Shown one piece after another: positions 29,104 through 38,094 of a stretch of DNA of 64,000 nucleotides. The notes under the pieces are model-generated. The model was not told the DNA's origin. It saw only the letters and a list, made by a program, of their open reading frames with translations, and did not search any database. Origin of the DNA: Mobilisporobacter senegalensis (GTDB lineage Bacteria; Bacillota; Clostridia; Lachnospirales; Lachnospiraceae); contig NZ_RJVG01000007.1 of the NCBI RefSeq assembly GCF_003752155.1, forward strand, positions 124,001-188,000. The letters run 5' to 3'. The position numbers and the translations under genes are program-made. The first letter of the stretch is position 1. Every line of letters starts with the position of its first letter.

Positions 29104-29580
29104 ATGGATAATAATGATTTTCATACATTTAGCGAGTCAATGAAAAAAGACGGGAATGTCCTGACTGCATCTATGGAAGATTATCTTGAGATGATATATC
29201 GCTTGTCTTTAAATACAGGTTTTACCAGAATTCATGAACTTTCCGCTGCTCTTAATATTCAACCACCCTCCGCGACCAAAATGGTTCAGAAGATGAATGA
29301 GTTAGGGCTGATAAAATATGAAAAATATGGTTATATTATGTTGGAGGAAAATGGACGTGTCTTAGGCAAATCTCTGTTAAAAAGGCATGAAACAATTGAG
29401 ACCCTGTTAAGATTATTAGGAGTTCCGGAAGATGTCATATTATTAGAAACTGAAAAAATGGAACATACCATTAGTTCTGATACTATTTGCTGTTTTGATG
29501 ATTATATTGATTTTGTCAATATGAATCCTGATATCACGGAGCGTTTTAAAGATCATCAAAGCCATAATATTACCAGTTGA
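29104..29580 (+). CDS. DtxR/MntR-family metal-dependent regulator
   Basis: A 158-residue regulator: N-terminal winged helix (MEDYLEMIYRLS with the MntR Asp/Glu pair; LNIQPPSATKMVQKMNELG as recognition region) and a dimer domain with KRHETIETLL and ETEKMEHTIS, which reproduce the MntR ligand set (D, E, H, E, E, H). No SH3 domain, so MntR-like. It likely represses manganese or iron uptake genes when metal is plentiful. No transporter adjoins. ATG preceded by TTGGAGGGG; strong terminator after. Confidence 0.88.
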   Translation: MDNNDFHTFSESMKKDGNVLTASMEDYLEMIYRLSLNTGFTRIHELSAALNIQPPSATKMVQKMNELGLIKYEKYGYIMLEENGRVLGKSLLKRHETIETLLRLLGVPEDVILLETEKMEHTISSDTICCFDDYIDFVNMNPDITERFKDHQSHNITS

Positions 29581-29611
29581 TTACAATATTCCTGCTTAAA
29601 AATTGGTAGTG

Positions 29612-29659
29612 TACTAAAAAAGACTGGTGAAAATATATTTTCACCAGTCTTTTTTAGTA
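29612..29659. terminator. Strong bidirectional terminator
   Basis: TACTAAAAAAGACTGGTGAA and its complement form a stem of about 22 pairs (29612-29659), with A and T tracts in both directions. It separates the DtxR gene from the convergent cytochrome b5-like gene. Confidence 0.85.
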
Positions 29660-29661
29660 TG

Positions 29662-30183
29662 TTATTGGATTAATATACCTACCTGAGGTAATTGCTGCAA
29701 CCGGGTAAGTATTCCCTGATGGCATCTCTGGAATTCAGCTGTTAAATCTTTTCCGGCTTTTAACCCAAAATGATTTCCCTGTCTCCAGACTATTTTAGAA
29801 CTAAGATCATATACGATTCCATTTACTGCAACATATGGCGGATTACCATTCTCTCCATTATACATTGCCAATTCTTCTACAGTAAATGTTCTTGGTACTG
29901 ATGTGTCGGTATCTGGTTCTGTCATCTGAGGTGCTGTTATATCCTCATTGGTAGTATTGCCGCCTACATTATCAGAATCCACACTGTTAATCATTGGATT
30001 GCGGGAATTAACTTTTAATCCTTGTTCTTCCCGAAGATAATCCATCCATAATTTCTCTCTATTTAACAAATTTGTATAATACTCTTTTTGTTCTGGATTC
30101 ATACTTCTTTGTACCATATTTTGATAATATAAAATATTCCGATATACTGATGACAATAGAAAATCTTGCTTTCGTTTTCTCAT
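29662..30183 (-). CDS. Cytochrome b5-like haem/steroid-binding domain protein
   Basis: A 173-residue protein. Residues 1-55 form a charged helical region; 60-100 is a Thr/Asp/Pro-rich linker; residues 100-173 are a cytochrome b5-like domain with FTVEELAMYNG, PPYVAVNGIVYDLS and the histidine-containing HFGLKAGKDLTAEF and CHQGI. The two histidines may bind haem. No signal peptide. Role unknown; it follows the polyferredoxin gene on the minus strand, suggesting electron transfer. Confidence 0.85.
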   Translation of the reverse strand: MRKRKQDFLLSSVYRNILYYQNMVQRSMNPEQKEYYTNLLNREKLWMDYLREEQGLKVNSRNPMINSVDSDNVGGNTTNEDITAPQMTEPDTDTSVPRTFTVEELAMYNGENGNPPYVAVNGIVYDLSSKIVWRQGNHFGLKAGKDLTAEFQRCHQGILTRLQQLPQVGILIQ

Positions 30184-30245
30184 ATTTTACCAGCTTTATA
30201 AATAATCTTAGTAATTATATGCTTAAAATAATGGGTTTATACTTA

Positions 30246-30890
30246 TTAAACATCATATCCTATTGCATTTTTCGGACATACATTTACACATTTGCCACAT
30301 TGGATGCAATCCGGATGACTCAGTATATCTCCTTTATAATCATACGGTACCAGACCCAAAGGACATTTCTTTTCACATATTTTACAAGAAACGCAGCTTG
30401 GGGATACTCGTAATACCCTCTTGCTCTTTCGTAATCGGGCTACATAGGAAGCCATTGTCCCCATAGGACAGAAATGGCACCACGTTCTTTGGTTATAGAA
30501 AAATGATAAGCCCACTCCTATAATCGTAGTTAATACTATCATGCGATAGAATACCATCCCTATTCCATATAAATTTCCCCAATTTGCCTTAATTCCAGCC
30601 CCAAATATAATCATCATTATAATTATTACCATTACACGGAATAATTTTGACTTTAATATGTTAGGAACTTTTTTTGTATTACTGAATTTTGAAACAATAT
30701 TGTCATAAAAGTTTCCTCTGGGACATAGATTTCCGCACCAATACCTTCCTTTAAAGAATGAAACTAATATGGGAGCAACCATACAAATAATTGCCATTAC
30801 TCCAATTCTTAAATCCAAAAGCCCTGATATTAGAAACATCAGCAGAATAAAATACCCATACCTTTTGTAAAAATTAAATAAATATTTCAC
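30246..30890 (-). CDS. NapH/CcoG-type polyferredoxin membrane protein
   Basis: A 214-residue membrane protein with about four helices and two CxxxCP-type motifs in the membrane part (CGNLCPRGNFYD, CHFCPMGTMAS), followed by two ferredoxin motifs (CVSCKICEKKCPLG and CIQCGKCVNVCPKNA) near the C terminus, binding two 4Fe-4S clusters. This is the NapH/RdxA family that moves electrons through or across the membrane. The cytochrome b5-like gene follows 63 bases downstream. The acceptor is not evident. Confidence 0.87.
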   Translation of the reverse strand: MKYLFNFYKRYGYFILLMFLISGLLDLRIGVMAIICMVAPILVSFFKGRYWCGNLCPRGNFYDNIVSKFSNTKKVPNILKSKLFRVMVIIIMMIIFGAGIKANWGNLYGIGMVFYRMIVLTTIIGVGLSFFYNQRTWCHFCPMGTMASYVARLRKSKRVLRVSPSCVSCKICEKKCPLGLVPYDYKGDILSHPDCIQCGKCVNVCPKNAIGYDV

Positions 30891-30995
30891 TTCTTTGCCT
30901 CCATTTAACGTAATATATTCCTAATTCTAATACATAGAAAAATGAAGTTCTGTAACCACATCACATAAATGTAAGCATATTTTTTATATTCCTTT

Positions 30996-32180
30996 TTATT
31001 TAATTCTCAGGAAACGTCTTACAACTCCAACCATAGGTTTATATAAGATTCCTTCCATCTCTTTGGCAACCTTTTTCAGTTCCTCTCTTATGGCAATATG
31101 CTGAGGGCAATGTAATTCACATTTCCCACATTCTTTGCACATGGAAGCATTGGCCGGTTGTACTGACAAAGTTCCTAAAGTCTGCATATATTTCCAACGC
31201 ATCATTCTATCATTTAATAAATATTTATCATTATAACAGGAGAAGCATCCTGGAATATTTACACCATAAGGACATGGCATACAATAGCCGCATGCCGTAC
31301 ATGGTACTTTTGTTTTTTCTAACATTACCTGTTTTACTTTATCAAACACTTTAAGTTCTTCCTGGTTTAATGAATTGGCATAAGCATCACCGGCAATTCT
31401 AATATTCTCTGCCACTTGTTCTTCATCACTCATTCCAGATAAAACAACATTTACTTCTTTATGATTCCATATCCAGCGAAGTGCCCACTCTACAGGCGTC
31501 AAGTCAGGATTGCAATCATGAAAAGTTGTTTTTACTTCCTCAGGAAGATTATTCACTAACTTTCCTCCCCGAAGTGGTTCCATAACAATTACTGGTATTC
31601 CTAAAGATGCAGCCAATTGTAAGCCGGATTTCGTTGCCTGATTATTTTCATCCAGATAATTATATTGTATCTGGCAAAAATCCCATGGATAAGCTTTTAC
31701 AATATCTTCAAAATCCCTTTTCCCTCCGTGAAAAGAAAATCCTATGTTTTTAATCATACCTTCCCTTTTTAATTCTTCCATCCATTCTAATACACCAATG
31801 GAAACCATACGGTCAAACATATTTTTATCCGTTAACATATGTAATAAATAATAATCAATATAATTTGTTTGTAATCGCTCTAATTGAGTTTGAAAAATCT
31901 TTTTTCCCTGGTCCAGCTTTTTGACCATATATGGAGGTAACTTTGTTGCGATCTTAACTCTTTCTCTATAACCGCCTAATAATGCCTTCCCCACTAAAGT
32001 CTCACTTCCAGGATATATATAGGCAGTATCAAAATAATTCACACCTTTTTCTATAGAATCATGGATTAAAGAAATCGCTCTGGGTTCATCGATACTGCCC
32101 CCTTTTGTAGGAAAACGCATACAACCAAAACCTAAAATAGAAAGTTCTTCTTCATTTTTTTGATTTATTCTGGTTAACAT
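30996..32180 (-). CDS. Aldo/keto reductase with C-terminal 4Fe-4S domain
   Basis: A 394-residue protein. The TIM barrel (1-285) holds the aldo/keto reductase landmarks GCMRFPTKGG, YFDTAYIYPGSE (catalytic Asp/Tyr) and YYLLHML. The last 110 residues carry CTACGYCMPCPYGVNIP and CKECGKCELHCPQHI, i.e. two cluster sites. Such fusions are common in anaerobes and reduce unknown aldehydes or ketones, probably with ferredoxin rather than only NADPH. It lies 18 bases downstream of the threonine aldolase gene; likely one operon. Confidence 0.9.
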   Translation of the reverse strand: MLTRINQKNEEELSILGFGCMRFPTKGGSIDEPRAISLIHDSIEKGVNYFDTAYIYPGSETLVGKALLGGYRERVKIATKLPPYMVKKLDQGKKIFQTQLERLQTNYIDYYLLHMLTDKNMFDRMVSIGVLEWMEELKREGMIKNIGFSFHGGKRDFEDIVKAYPWDFCQIQYNYLDENNQATKSGLQLAASLGIPVIVMEPLRGGKLVNNLPEEVKTTFHDCNPDLTPVEWALRWIWNHKEVNVVLSGMSDEEQVAENIRIAGDAYANSLNQEELKVFDKVKQVMLEKTKVPCTACGYCMPCPYGVNIPGCFSCYNDKYLLNDRMMRWKYMQTLGTLSVQPANASMCKECGKCELHCPQHIAIREELKKVAKEMEGILYKPMVGVVRRFLRIK

Positions 32181-32198
32181 AGGATATCCCTCCTAAAT

Positions 32199-33221
32199 TT
32201 ATTGTTTTATCAAGGATTCACATAGTCTGTCTACACTTTCCCTTGTCGTAGCCCAGGACGTTACAATACGGATCACACTATGATCTTCATCCACTTTTTC
32301 GGGAAGAGAAAAGACAAAATTCTTCGATAATTCTTCTAATAAGTCATTTGGCAGAATTGGAAAAAGCTGATTGGTGCAAGGTTCAGTGAAAAAAGAATAG
32401 CCACCCTCTTTTATCCCCTCTGCAATCCTTTCTGCCATAGAATTAGCATGGGACCCCAATTCAAAATATAGGTTATCCTGGAATAAAGCTTCAAACTGAA
32501 TTCCAGCTACAAATCCTTTTGCCATCATGGCTCCTCTTTGTTTCATAAGAAACCGAAAATCTTTTTTTAATTCTTCTCTGCAGATTACCAGTGCCTCCCC
32601 CAGAAGTGCCCCATTCTTGGTACCGCCAATATAGAATGCATCTACCAGATCAGGGATATCTGATATGTTTAAATCATTGGTCCTGCAAGTGAGGGCTGAA
32701 GCTAAACGAGCACCGTCCATAAAAAGTATTAAGTCATTTTTCCTGCAAATATCATGGATTTGGCTCAATTCTTTTTTTGAATATATAGTCCCTGTTTCTG
32801 TAGAATTTGATATATATACCAGCTTAGGCTGTACCATATGTTCATCTGTATGAATATCAAGAGCTTTTTGTATGATATCCGGGGTCAGTTTTCCGTCAGA
32901 ACATGCCATTGCTACGACTTTGTGTCCTGTAGCTTCAATGGCACCTGTTTCATGAACATTAATGTGACCGGTGTCCGCTGTAATCACACATTGATGTGGC
33001 CTTAAGAAAGAGGATATGACCAGTAGATTCGTCTGAGTTCCACCAGGGATAAAGTGTATATCTGCATCTTCTTTCTTTATTGACTTTTTGATATATTCTT
33101 TTGCTTTATTACTGTGTTCATCTTCTCCATATCCAACATTCTGTTCAAGATTTGATTTCATTAATAATTCAAGAATACGTGGATGAGCACCTTCACTATA
33201 ATCGTTTCTGAAACTATACAT
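32199..33221 (-). CDS. ltaE: Low-specificity L-threonine aldolase
   Basis: A 340-residue fold-type I PLP enzyme. Motifs include NVGYGEDEHSNKAKEYIKK, HINVHETGAIEATGHKV, FMDGARLASAL and the PLP lysine in YIGGTKNGALLGEA. It splits threonine/allo-threonine to glycine and acetaldehyde; the adjacent Fe-S aldo/keto reductase could act on the aldehyde. ATG with TGGAGGCAG upstream. Two conserved-looking hairpins (33264-33324) sit in its 5' leader region. Confidence 0.88.
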   Translation of the reverse strand: MYSFRNDYSEGAHPRILELLMKSNLEQNVGYGEDEHSNKAKEYIKKSIKKEDADIHFIPGGTQTNLLVISSFLRPHQCVITADTGHINVHETGAIEATGHKVVAMACSDGKLTPDIIQKALDIHTDEHMVQPKLVYISNSTETGTIYSKKELSQIHDICRKNDLILFMDGARLASALTCRTNDLNISDIPDLVDAFYIGGTKNGALLGEALVICREELKKDFRFLMKQRGAMMAKGFVAGIQFEALFQDNLYFELGSHANSMAERIAEGIKEGGYSFFTEPCTNQLFPILPNDLLEELSKNFVFSLPEKVDEDHSVIRIVTSWATTRESVDRLCESLIKQ

Positions 33222-33535
33222 CTTCTGCCTCCATTTTTATTTCTAAAATTGTTTTATTGCCATACCATAAACATAAAGCGTTTATGGTCTCGTAGGAAAT
33301 TTTATCCTTGCAAGCAAAATTTCCCTCGGGAGTATTATACCATTATTTTATCCATATGAATGAAATTTTTCATCTTTTAATAATTTAATAAAATATTTAT
33401 GAATAAACAATAGGAATCGGTTTCAATCTATTATAGAGTGAAATTTAATTCAGAGACGTTATCTCCTATTCCAAAATAGGGAGCATTACAGCTGGTCGTC
33501 ATCGGATAAAGATGAAAAGAAAGAAGACAAAATAA
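33222..33535. other. 314-base divergent region with two hairpins
   Basis: No gene is seen. ACCATAAAC/GTTTATGGT (33264-33288) and GGAAATTTT/AAAATTTCC (33295-33324) are two adjacent stems; with flanking CTC/GAG bases the second extends further. They lie 45-100 bases upstream of ltaE on its template side, so they could form an mRNA leader. I do not recognise a riboswitch consensus. The part near 33500 supplies the region before the esterase gene. Confidence 0.4.
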
Positions 33536-34480
33536 ATGAATCGTATGAAAAAAGCTATCTTAAAATTTCTATCCCATCCTTTTAGCCATTTAAAAAAATA
33601 TTATAAAATATATCGTAAAATCATAATTGCTATGAATCCATGCCATAAACATTTAAGTTATATATTGGATTATGATTTTCCTGTGAACGGACGAACAATA
33701 CCAATCCGTATATTTCAACCAAAAAGAAAAAAAGAAAAGAAAATCTTGCTCTTTTTTCATGGAGGAGGATGGGTAACGGGAAATATCAAAACTTATACAA
33801 GAATATGCGATTATATGGCTCACCAGACCGGACATACAGTAATATCCGTGGAATACAGATTAGCACCAGAACACCCTTTCCCATCCGGTTTAACTGATTG
33901 CTATCTGGTTGCTAAAGAAATCTGTTTAAATCCTGATCTATTTCACTGTCAGTCCAAAGATATCACCTTAATTGGTGATAGTGCCGGTGGTAATCTGGCG
34001 GCAGCTGTTTCCTTAATGGCAAGGGATTTCGGTGAATTTTTGCCCCCGAAGCAAATTTTACTATATCCCACTACCTATAATGATTATAGTGAAAATTCAC
34101 CTTTCCCATCTGTTAATGAAAATGGAACAGATTACTTTTTTACCATGAAAAGAATTCAGGATTATCTGGATATGTACGTTGGTACTGAACAAAATAGAAA
34201 TCACCCTTATATTGCACCATTATTAGCATCCGATCTGTCAAACCAGCCAAAGACACTAATAATCACGGGGGAATACGACCTGTTACGGGATGAAGGAATC
34301 GCTTTTGGAAGACGTCTTAAAAAATCTGGAAATGATACGAAAATATATGTAATAAAGAAAGCTCTTCATGGCTTTTTATCATTACCTCATAATAAGGAAC
34401 CTATTATCAGATGTTATAAAATTATGAATCAATTTTTATATGAAAAGGGGAATACAAATGAAACATCGAAAAAGGGTTGA
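33536..34480 (+). CDS. Alpha/beta hydrolase (HSL/esterase family)
   Basis: A 314-residue esterase with oxyanion motif FFHGGGWVTGN (near 80), nucleophile elbow GDSAGGN (near 150), and a late Asp and His (EYDLLRDEG, HGFLSL). This is the hormone-sensitive lipase group that cleaves short-chain acyl esters. The gene overlaps the next by 23 bases. The ATG at 33536 has a weak ribosome site (AAGAAAGAAGA); MKKAI five codons in would be an alternative. Paired with an acyltransferase-like gene, it may act on the same lipid or ester product. Confidence 0.88.
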   Translation: MNRMKKAILKFLSHPFSHLKKYYKIYRKIIIAMNPCHKHLSYILDYDFPVNGRTIPIRIFQPKRKKEKKILLFFHGGGWVTGNIKTYTRICDYMAHQTGHTVISVEYRLAPEHPFPSGLTDCYLVAKEICLNPDLFHCQSKDITLIGDSAGGNLAAAVSLMARDFGEFLPPKQILLYPTTYNDYSENSPFPSVNENGTDYFFTMKRIQDYLDMYVGTEQNRNHPYIAPLLASDLSNQPKTLIITGEYDLLRDEGIAFGRRLKKSGNDTKIYVIKKALHGFLSLPHNKEPIIRCYKIMNQFLYEKGNTNETSKKG

Positions 34481-35726
34481 ATGGACAAAACTAGATAATG
34501 CCTCCAAGATATTTCCATCCCTTTGCAATGAAAAGGATACAAAAGTATTCCGTTTGGCATGTGAACTAACAGAAGAAATAGATCCTGTCATACTGCAGGA
34601 ATCGTTGGATATCACAATAAAAAGCTTCCCATTATATCAATCCATATTAAGAAGAGGGGTATTTTGGTATTATTTTGAAGAAAGTGATATAAAACCTGTT
34701 GTTACTATAGAAGCAACCCCAATTTGTGCTCCTGTTTATTATAGCGATAAAAAAAATTTATTATTTCGGGTCTCTTATTATAAACACAGAATAAACCTGG
34801 AAATTTTTCATGCTCTCTCTGATGGGACAGGAGCTTTATGGTTTCTTCAAACCTTGGTGTATCATTATCTGACGAATAAATATAAGGAAGATTTTTCAGA
34901 GAAAAAGCCTGATTTTAATTATATTGCATCAATAAGCGAAAAGATGGATGATAGTTTTGGAATCCATTTTGGCAGGAAAAAGAAAAATAGAGTCAGAAAA
35001 AAAGGAAAAAATATAAAAGCCTATTCTATTCGTGGAATAAGAAACGATGAATACCGGATGAAATTAATTGAAGGAATCCTGCCAGTCCAAGAAGTACTTA
35101 GGCAGGCTCATGAATATAATACAACTTTAACTATTTATATAACTTCACTATTTATCTACTCGATTTATAAAAGAATGCCCTTCAGGAATCGCCGGTTTCC
35201 TATTATTTTATCAGTCCCGATTAACTTACGTCAATATTTTGAATCCGTCAGTGCAAGGAACTTTTTTAGTACAATGAATGTAGGATATCTTACTTCGGAC
35301 GATAATGTAGAATTTAAAGATATTGTGTTAAGAGTAACCGAACTTTTTCAGAAAGAGCTTACCACAGCCCAGTTGAATGATCGTTTAGAACAGTTTATGT
35401 CTCTTGAGAAAAACTTTTTTACCAGACTGATTCCCTTACCCTTAAAAGACTATTCCTTAAAATTTGTAAATTTATTAAAGGACAGAGGAATCAGCGCTGC
35501 TATTTCAAACCTGGGAAGGATCACAATGCCCGAGGAATTCGAAAATTATATACAACAATTCAGTTTTTGTACAAGCGCACGAAGGCCTCAGATCTGTATG
35601 TGTTCCTATGGGGATAAATTAGCAATAAGTTTTACTTCACCATTTATAGAAACAGATATTCAAAGAATCTTCTTTCAATTTTTATCAAAGAAAGGAAGTT
35701 CTGTAGAAATTACTTCTAATTTATAA
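34458..35726 (+). CDS. Condensation-domain-like acyltransferase
   Basis: A 422-residue protein with the acyltransferase motif EIFHALSDGTGALWFLQ, a variant of HHxxxDG found in alcohol acetyltransferases, chloramphenicol acetyltransferase-like folds and NRPS condensation domains (here one His). C-terminal part has VPINLRQYF and ISNLGRI, also seen in that superfamily. No carrier domain, so it likely uses CoA esters. Starts at the ATG at 34458 after AAAAGGGG, within the end of the esterase gene. Acceptor unknown. Confidence 0.75.
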   Translation: MKHRKRVEWTKLDNASKIFPSLCNEKDTKVFRLACELTEEIDPVILQESLDITIKSFPLYQSILRRGVFWYYFEESDIKPVVTIEATPICAPVYYSDKKNLLFRVSYYKHRINLEIFHALSDGTGALWFLQTLVYHYLTNKYKEDFSEKKPDFNYIASISEKMDDSFGIHFGRKKKNRVRKKGKNIKAYSIRGIRNDEYRMKLIEGILPVQEVLRQAHEYNTTLTIYITSLFIYSIYKRMPFRNRRFPIILSVPINLRQYFESVSARNFFSTMNVGYLTSDDNVEFKDIVLRVTELFQKELTTAQLNDRLEQFMSLEKNFFTRLIPLPLKDYSLKFVNLLKDRGISAAISNLGRITMPEEFENYIQQFSFCTSARRPQICMCSYGDKLAISFTSPFIETDIQRIFFQFLSKKGSSVEITSNL

Positions 35727-35740
35727 GAAAGGAATAACTT

Positions 35741-36409
35741 ATGCAATATTGTAAGCATTGTCAGGTTCATGTTAGGGGAAAAAGAGAAACATGCCCGTTA
35801 TGTATGAATCTTTTAACAGGAAGAGAATATAGTGATGATCTGGATCTGGCATATCCTGAAATACCTTTGACTTTTGAAGGGCATCTTGTTATCCGGATCA
35901 TACTTTTTATTTCTATCATTTCAATTGTTATAAGCTTTGTATTTAACAGAGTTTTCCCATCCCATATAAACTGGCCTGTCTTTGTAGTTTTTGGACTGGT
36001 TAGCATGTGGTTAAGTTTAATTGCGGTAATGAAGAAAAAACATAATATTCCTAAAACAATCATGTGGCAGGTAACGATTGTATCTGCTCTATCCATCTTC
36101 TGGGATTATGAAACCAAATGGCGTGGATGGTCTATCAATTATGTAATACCTATTACATTAGTACTGGCCATGTTGATCATGTATATCACTGCAAAAATTA
36201 TGAAGCTTGGTGTAAGAGATTATATTTTATATTTTTTGCTGGATGGTCTGTTTGGAATTATCCCGGTTGGATTTATTTTATTTGATTGGATCTCCACCAT
36301 TTATCCATCTATTCTATGTGTAACAGTAAGTATCATCTTTACCTGTGCCATTATTATATTTCAAGGCGAAAATATTAAAAATGAATTTAATCGGAGAATG
36401 CACATATAA
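35741..36409 (+). CDS. Zinc-ribbon membrane protein (DUF6320-like)
   Basis: A 222-residue protein beginning with CKHCQVHVRGKRETCPLC, a four-cysteine zinc ribbon in the first 22 residues, then about six membrane helices. It lies 14 bases after the acyltransferase, so the three genes form one unit. Proteins of this layout accompany the same hydrolase/acyltransferase genes in related genomes as far as I recall; function unknown. Confidence 0.7.
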   Translation: MQYCKHCQVHVRGKRETCPLCMNLLTGREYSDDLDLAYPEIPLTFEGHLVIRIILFISIISIVISFVFNRVFPSHINWPVFVVFGLVSMWLSLIAVMKKKHNIPKTIMWQVTIVSALSIFWDYETKWRGWSINYVIPITLVLAMLIMYITAKIMKLGVRDYILYFLLDGLFGIIPVGFILFDWISTIYPSILCVTVSIIFTCAIIIFQGENIKNEFNRRMHI

Positions 36410-36438
36410 CTGATAAATTTTTATATGCACCTGTCTAA

Positions 36439-36626
36439 GGGCTGTTGCAAAAATATAAGAATCTTTATATATAAGAAGAACCTTTATATTTCGTAAATAA
36501 TTTGTGCGATGTATGTGCGAAAAGCGGCAAGATAGAGAATGCCGCTGCCTTTCGCGCGATGGAGCACAAATTTCGAGAAATATAAAGTTCTTCTAAGTTC
36601 AAAAAACTGTATTTTGCAACAGTACC
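36439..36626. repeat. MITE-like palindromic element, copy A
   Basis: Ends are GGCTGTTGCAAAAATATAAG and the complement of TATTTTGCAACAGTAC. Internally AATTTGTGC pairs with GCACAAATT, GCGAAA with TTTCGC, and GCGGCA with TGCCGC near 36534. A second copy at 54642-54825 is almost identical through the centre. Lies between the convergent zinc-ribbon gene and phosphoesterase gene. Confidence 0.8.
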
Positions 36627-36643
36627 TTATTTAATATTGTCTG

Positions 36644-37951
36644 CTATTTTAAGATTACCTTATTTTCATCTTCACTTTTCTGATTTAATATACTTTTTAG
36701 ATAAGTCCCAAAAAATGTATCTTTGCCTTCCTCCATCCAATAATCATATTCTACTTTACCTAGATCTTCTTTCAAAGTATCCTTCAAAGCTCCACTAAAA
36801 TATTTTATATTTATGTCTGCTGCATATTCTGCCATTGCTTTTTGTTTATCTTCTGTGATATCAGCCTCTTCCAGGGAATGATATATTTTTTCATAACTGC
36901 TGTCAAAAAAGAACTGCCTTCCATAATTGTCAAAATTTAACAGGTTTTCGTCTTTACTATGGTTATTCCTGGCATATTCATTTACGTTAACATTTTGGCT
37001 TTGATATGTAATTTTTCTGTCAGGACTAATATGGACAATACCATAATGATTTGGGTATACTGCCAGTGAACTTGTTACAATATCATAAATTCCATTCTCA
37101 TTCTCAGATTTTTGAATGTCCTGAATATGCATATGACCGCTTAGATTTAATTTAACCTGATATTCTTCTAAAAGTTTAGTTAATTCAATTCCATTTAGGA
37201 TAGTATATCTGCTTGTAAATAATTCATTATGTGACAATAGATTCTGATGGGTAACAGAAATCACAGTTGCTCCTTCCTTCTTTGCTTTTTCTAAGCACTG
37301 CCGTATCCATGCAAAGGATGTGTCAGATATCCTGCCGGAGTCAATTGCATATCCCATGTCTTTATTGGCATCCAGCATAATCACCCATAGATCATCTGCT
37401 ATCTCATATAAATAACTAAGTGAATCAGGATCTGAATCTAATGCATCCTTATATCCCATATCCTCATATATGCTTTTAAAATCCTCCGGCGTTATATTGG
37501 TCGTTGTATAGACCTTATTTCCTTTATACTGATAGGAATGCGGATTTAATATATCATGATTACCAGGTATTACAAGAACATGAATACCGGCCTTCTTCAC
37601 AGTTTTTAATTTCTCAGATAATTCTTTATGGCTTTTCTTCTCCCCGTTAAAAGTTAAATCTCCGCTTAGGATCAAAGCCCTTGGATGTGCCTTTATCACT
37701 TCATCAATTAAGGCATCTGTAATATCTGGTGTATACTCCACCATCTTACCATCTCCCCCTTTAATAAACTCCCGAAAAGCTGCGCTATTATCTGTAAGTT
37801 CCCGGGAGAGATAATGTAAATCTGTAGCAACAAAAATACTTGGACCATTTTCTTTTACAACTAAATCCATGTAATTGCTATTCTTTACCTTATTACAACT
37901 ACTGAGTGTAAGTAAAATGCCACTGAGTATAAGGATATATTTTAATTTCAT
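36644..37951 (-). CDS. Metallophosphoesterase lipoprotein
   Basis: A 435-residue secreted lipoprotein: signal peptide with lipobox LTLSSC near residue 19. The phosphoesterase motifs follow in order: FVATDLHYLS, LILSGDLTFNG, VIPGNHDIL, VTHQNLL and LSGHMHIQD. The 3',5'-nucleotide phosphodiesterase-like extracellular esterases have this layout; substrate unknown. ATG with GAGAGG upstream. Confidence 0.9.
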   Translation of the reverse strand: MKLKYILILSGILLTLSSCNKVKNSNYMDLVVKENGPSIFVATDLHYLSRELTDNSAAFREFIKGGDGKMVEYTPDITDALIDEVIKAHPRALILSGDLTFNGEKKSHKELSEKLKTVKKAGIHVLVIPGNHDILNPHSYQYKGNKVYTTTNITPEDFKSIYEDMGYKDALDSDPDSLSYLYEIADDLWVIMLDANKDMGYAIDSGRISDTSFAWIRQCLEKAKKEGATVISVTHQNLLSHNELFTSRYTILNGIELTKLLEEYQVKLNLSGHMHIQDIQKSENENGIYDIVTSSLAVYPNHYGIVHISPDRKITYQSQNVNVNEYARNNHSKDENLLNFDNYGRQFFFDSSYEKIYHSLEEADITEDKQKAMAEYAADINIKYFSGALKDTLKEDLGKVEYDYWMEEGKDTFFGTYLKSILNQKSEDENKVILK

Positions 37952-38094
37952 TTATATTTACCTCTCTGTTTTAATATATGCTATCCATTGTAACATAATA
38001 TGAGTAAATAGAGAGAACTATTTGATTTTTCTGCATGATTTCATAACTTCATTTATATAATTAAGTAAATAGAGTTTTTGGAGTTTATTTTAGT

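Noticed and set aside
33222-33535. Known riboswitch (purine, THF, glycine, fluoride)
   Set aside because: None of the conserved core sequences is present; kept only as unknown hairpins.
36439-36626. Simple rho-independent terminator
   Set aside because: It is too long, has a second near-identical copy elsewhere and no T-tract directly after the stem, though it may still terminate transcription.
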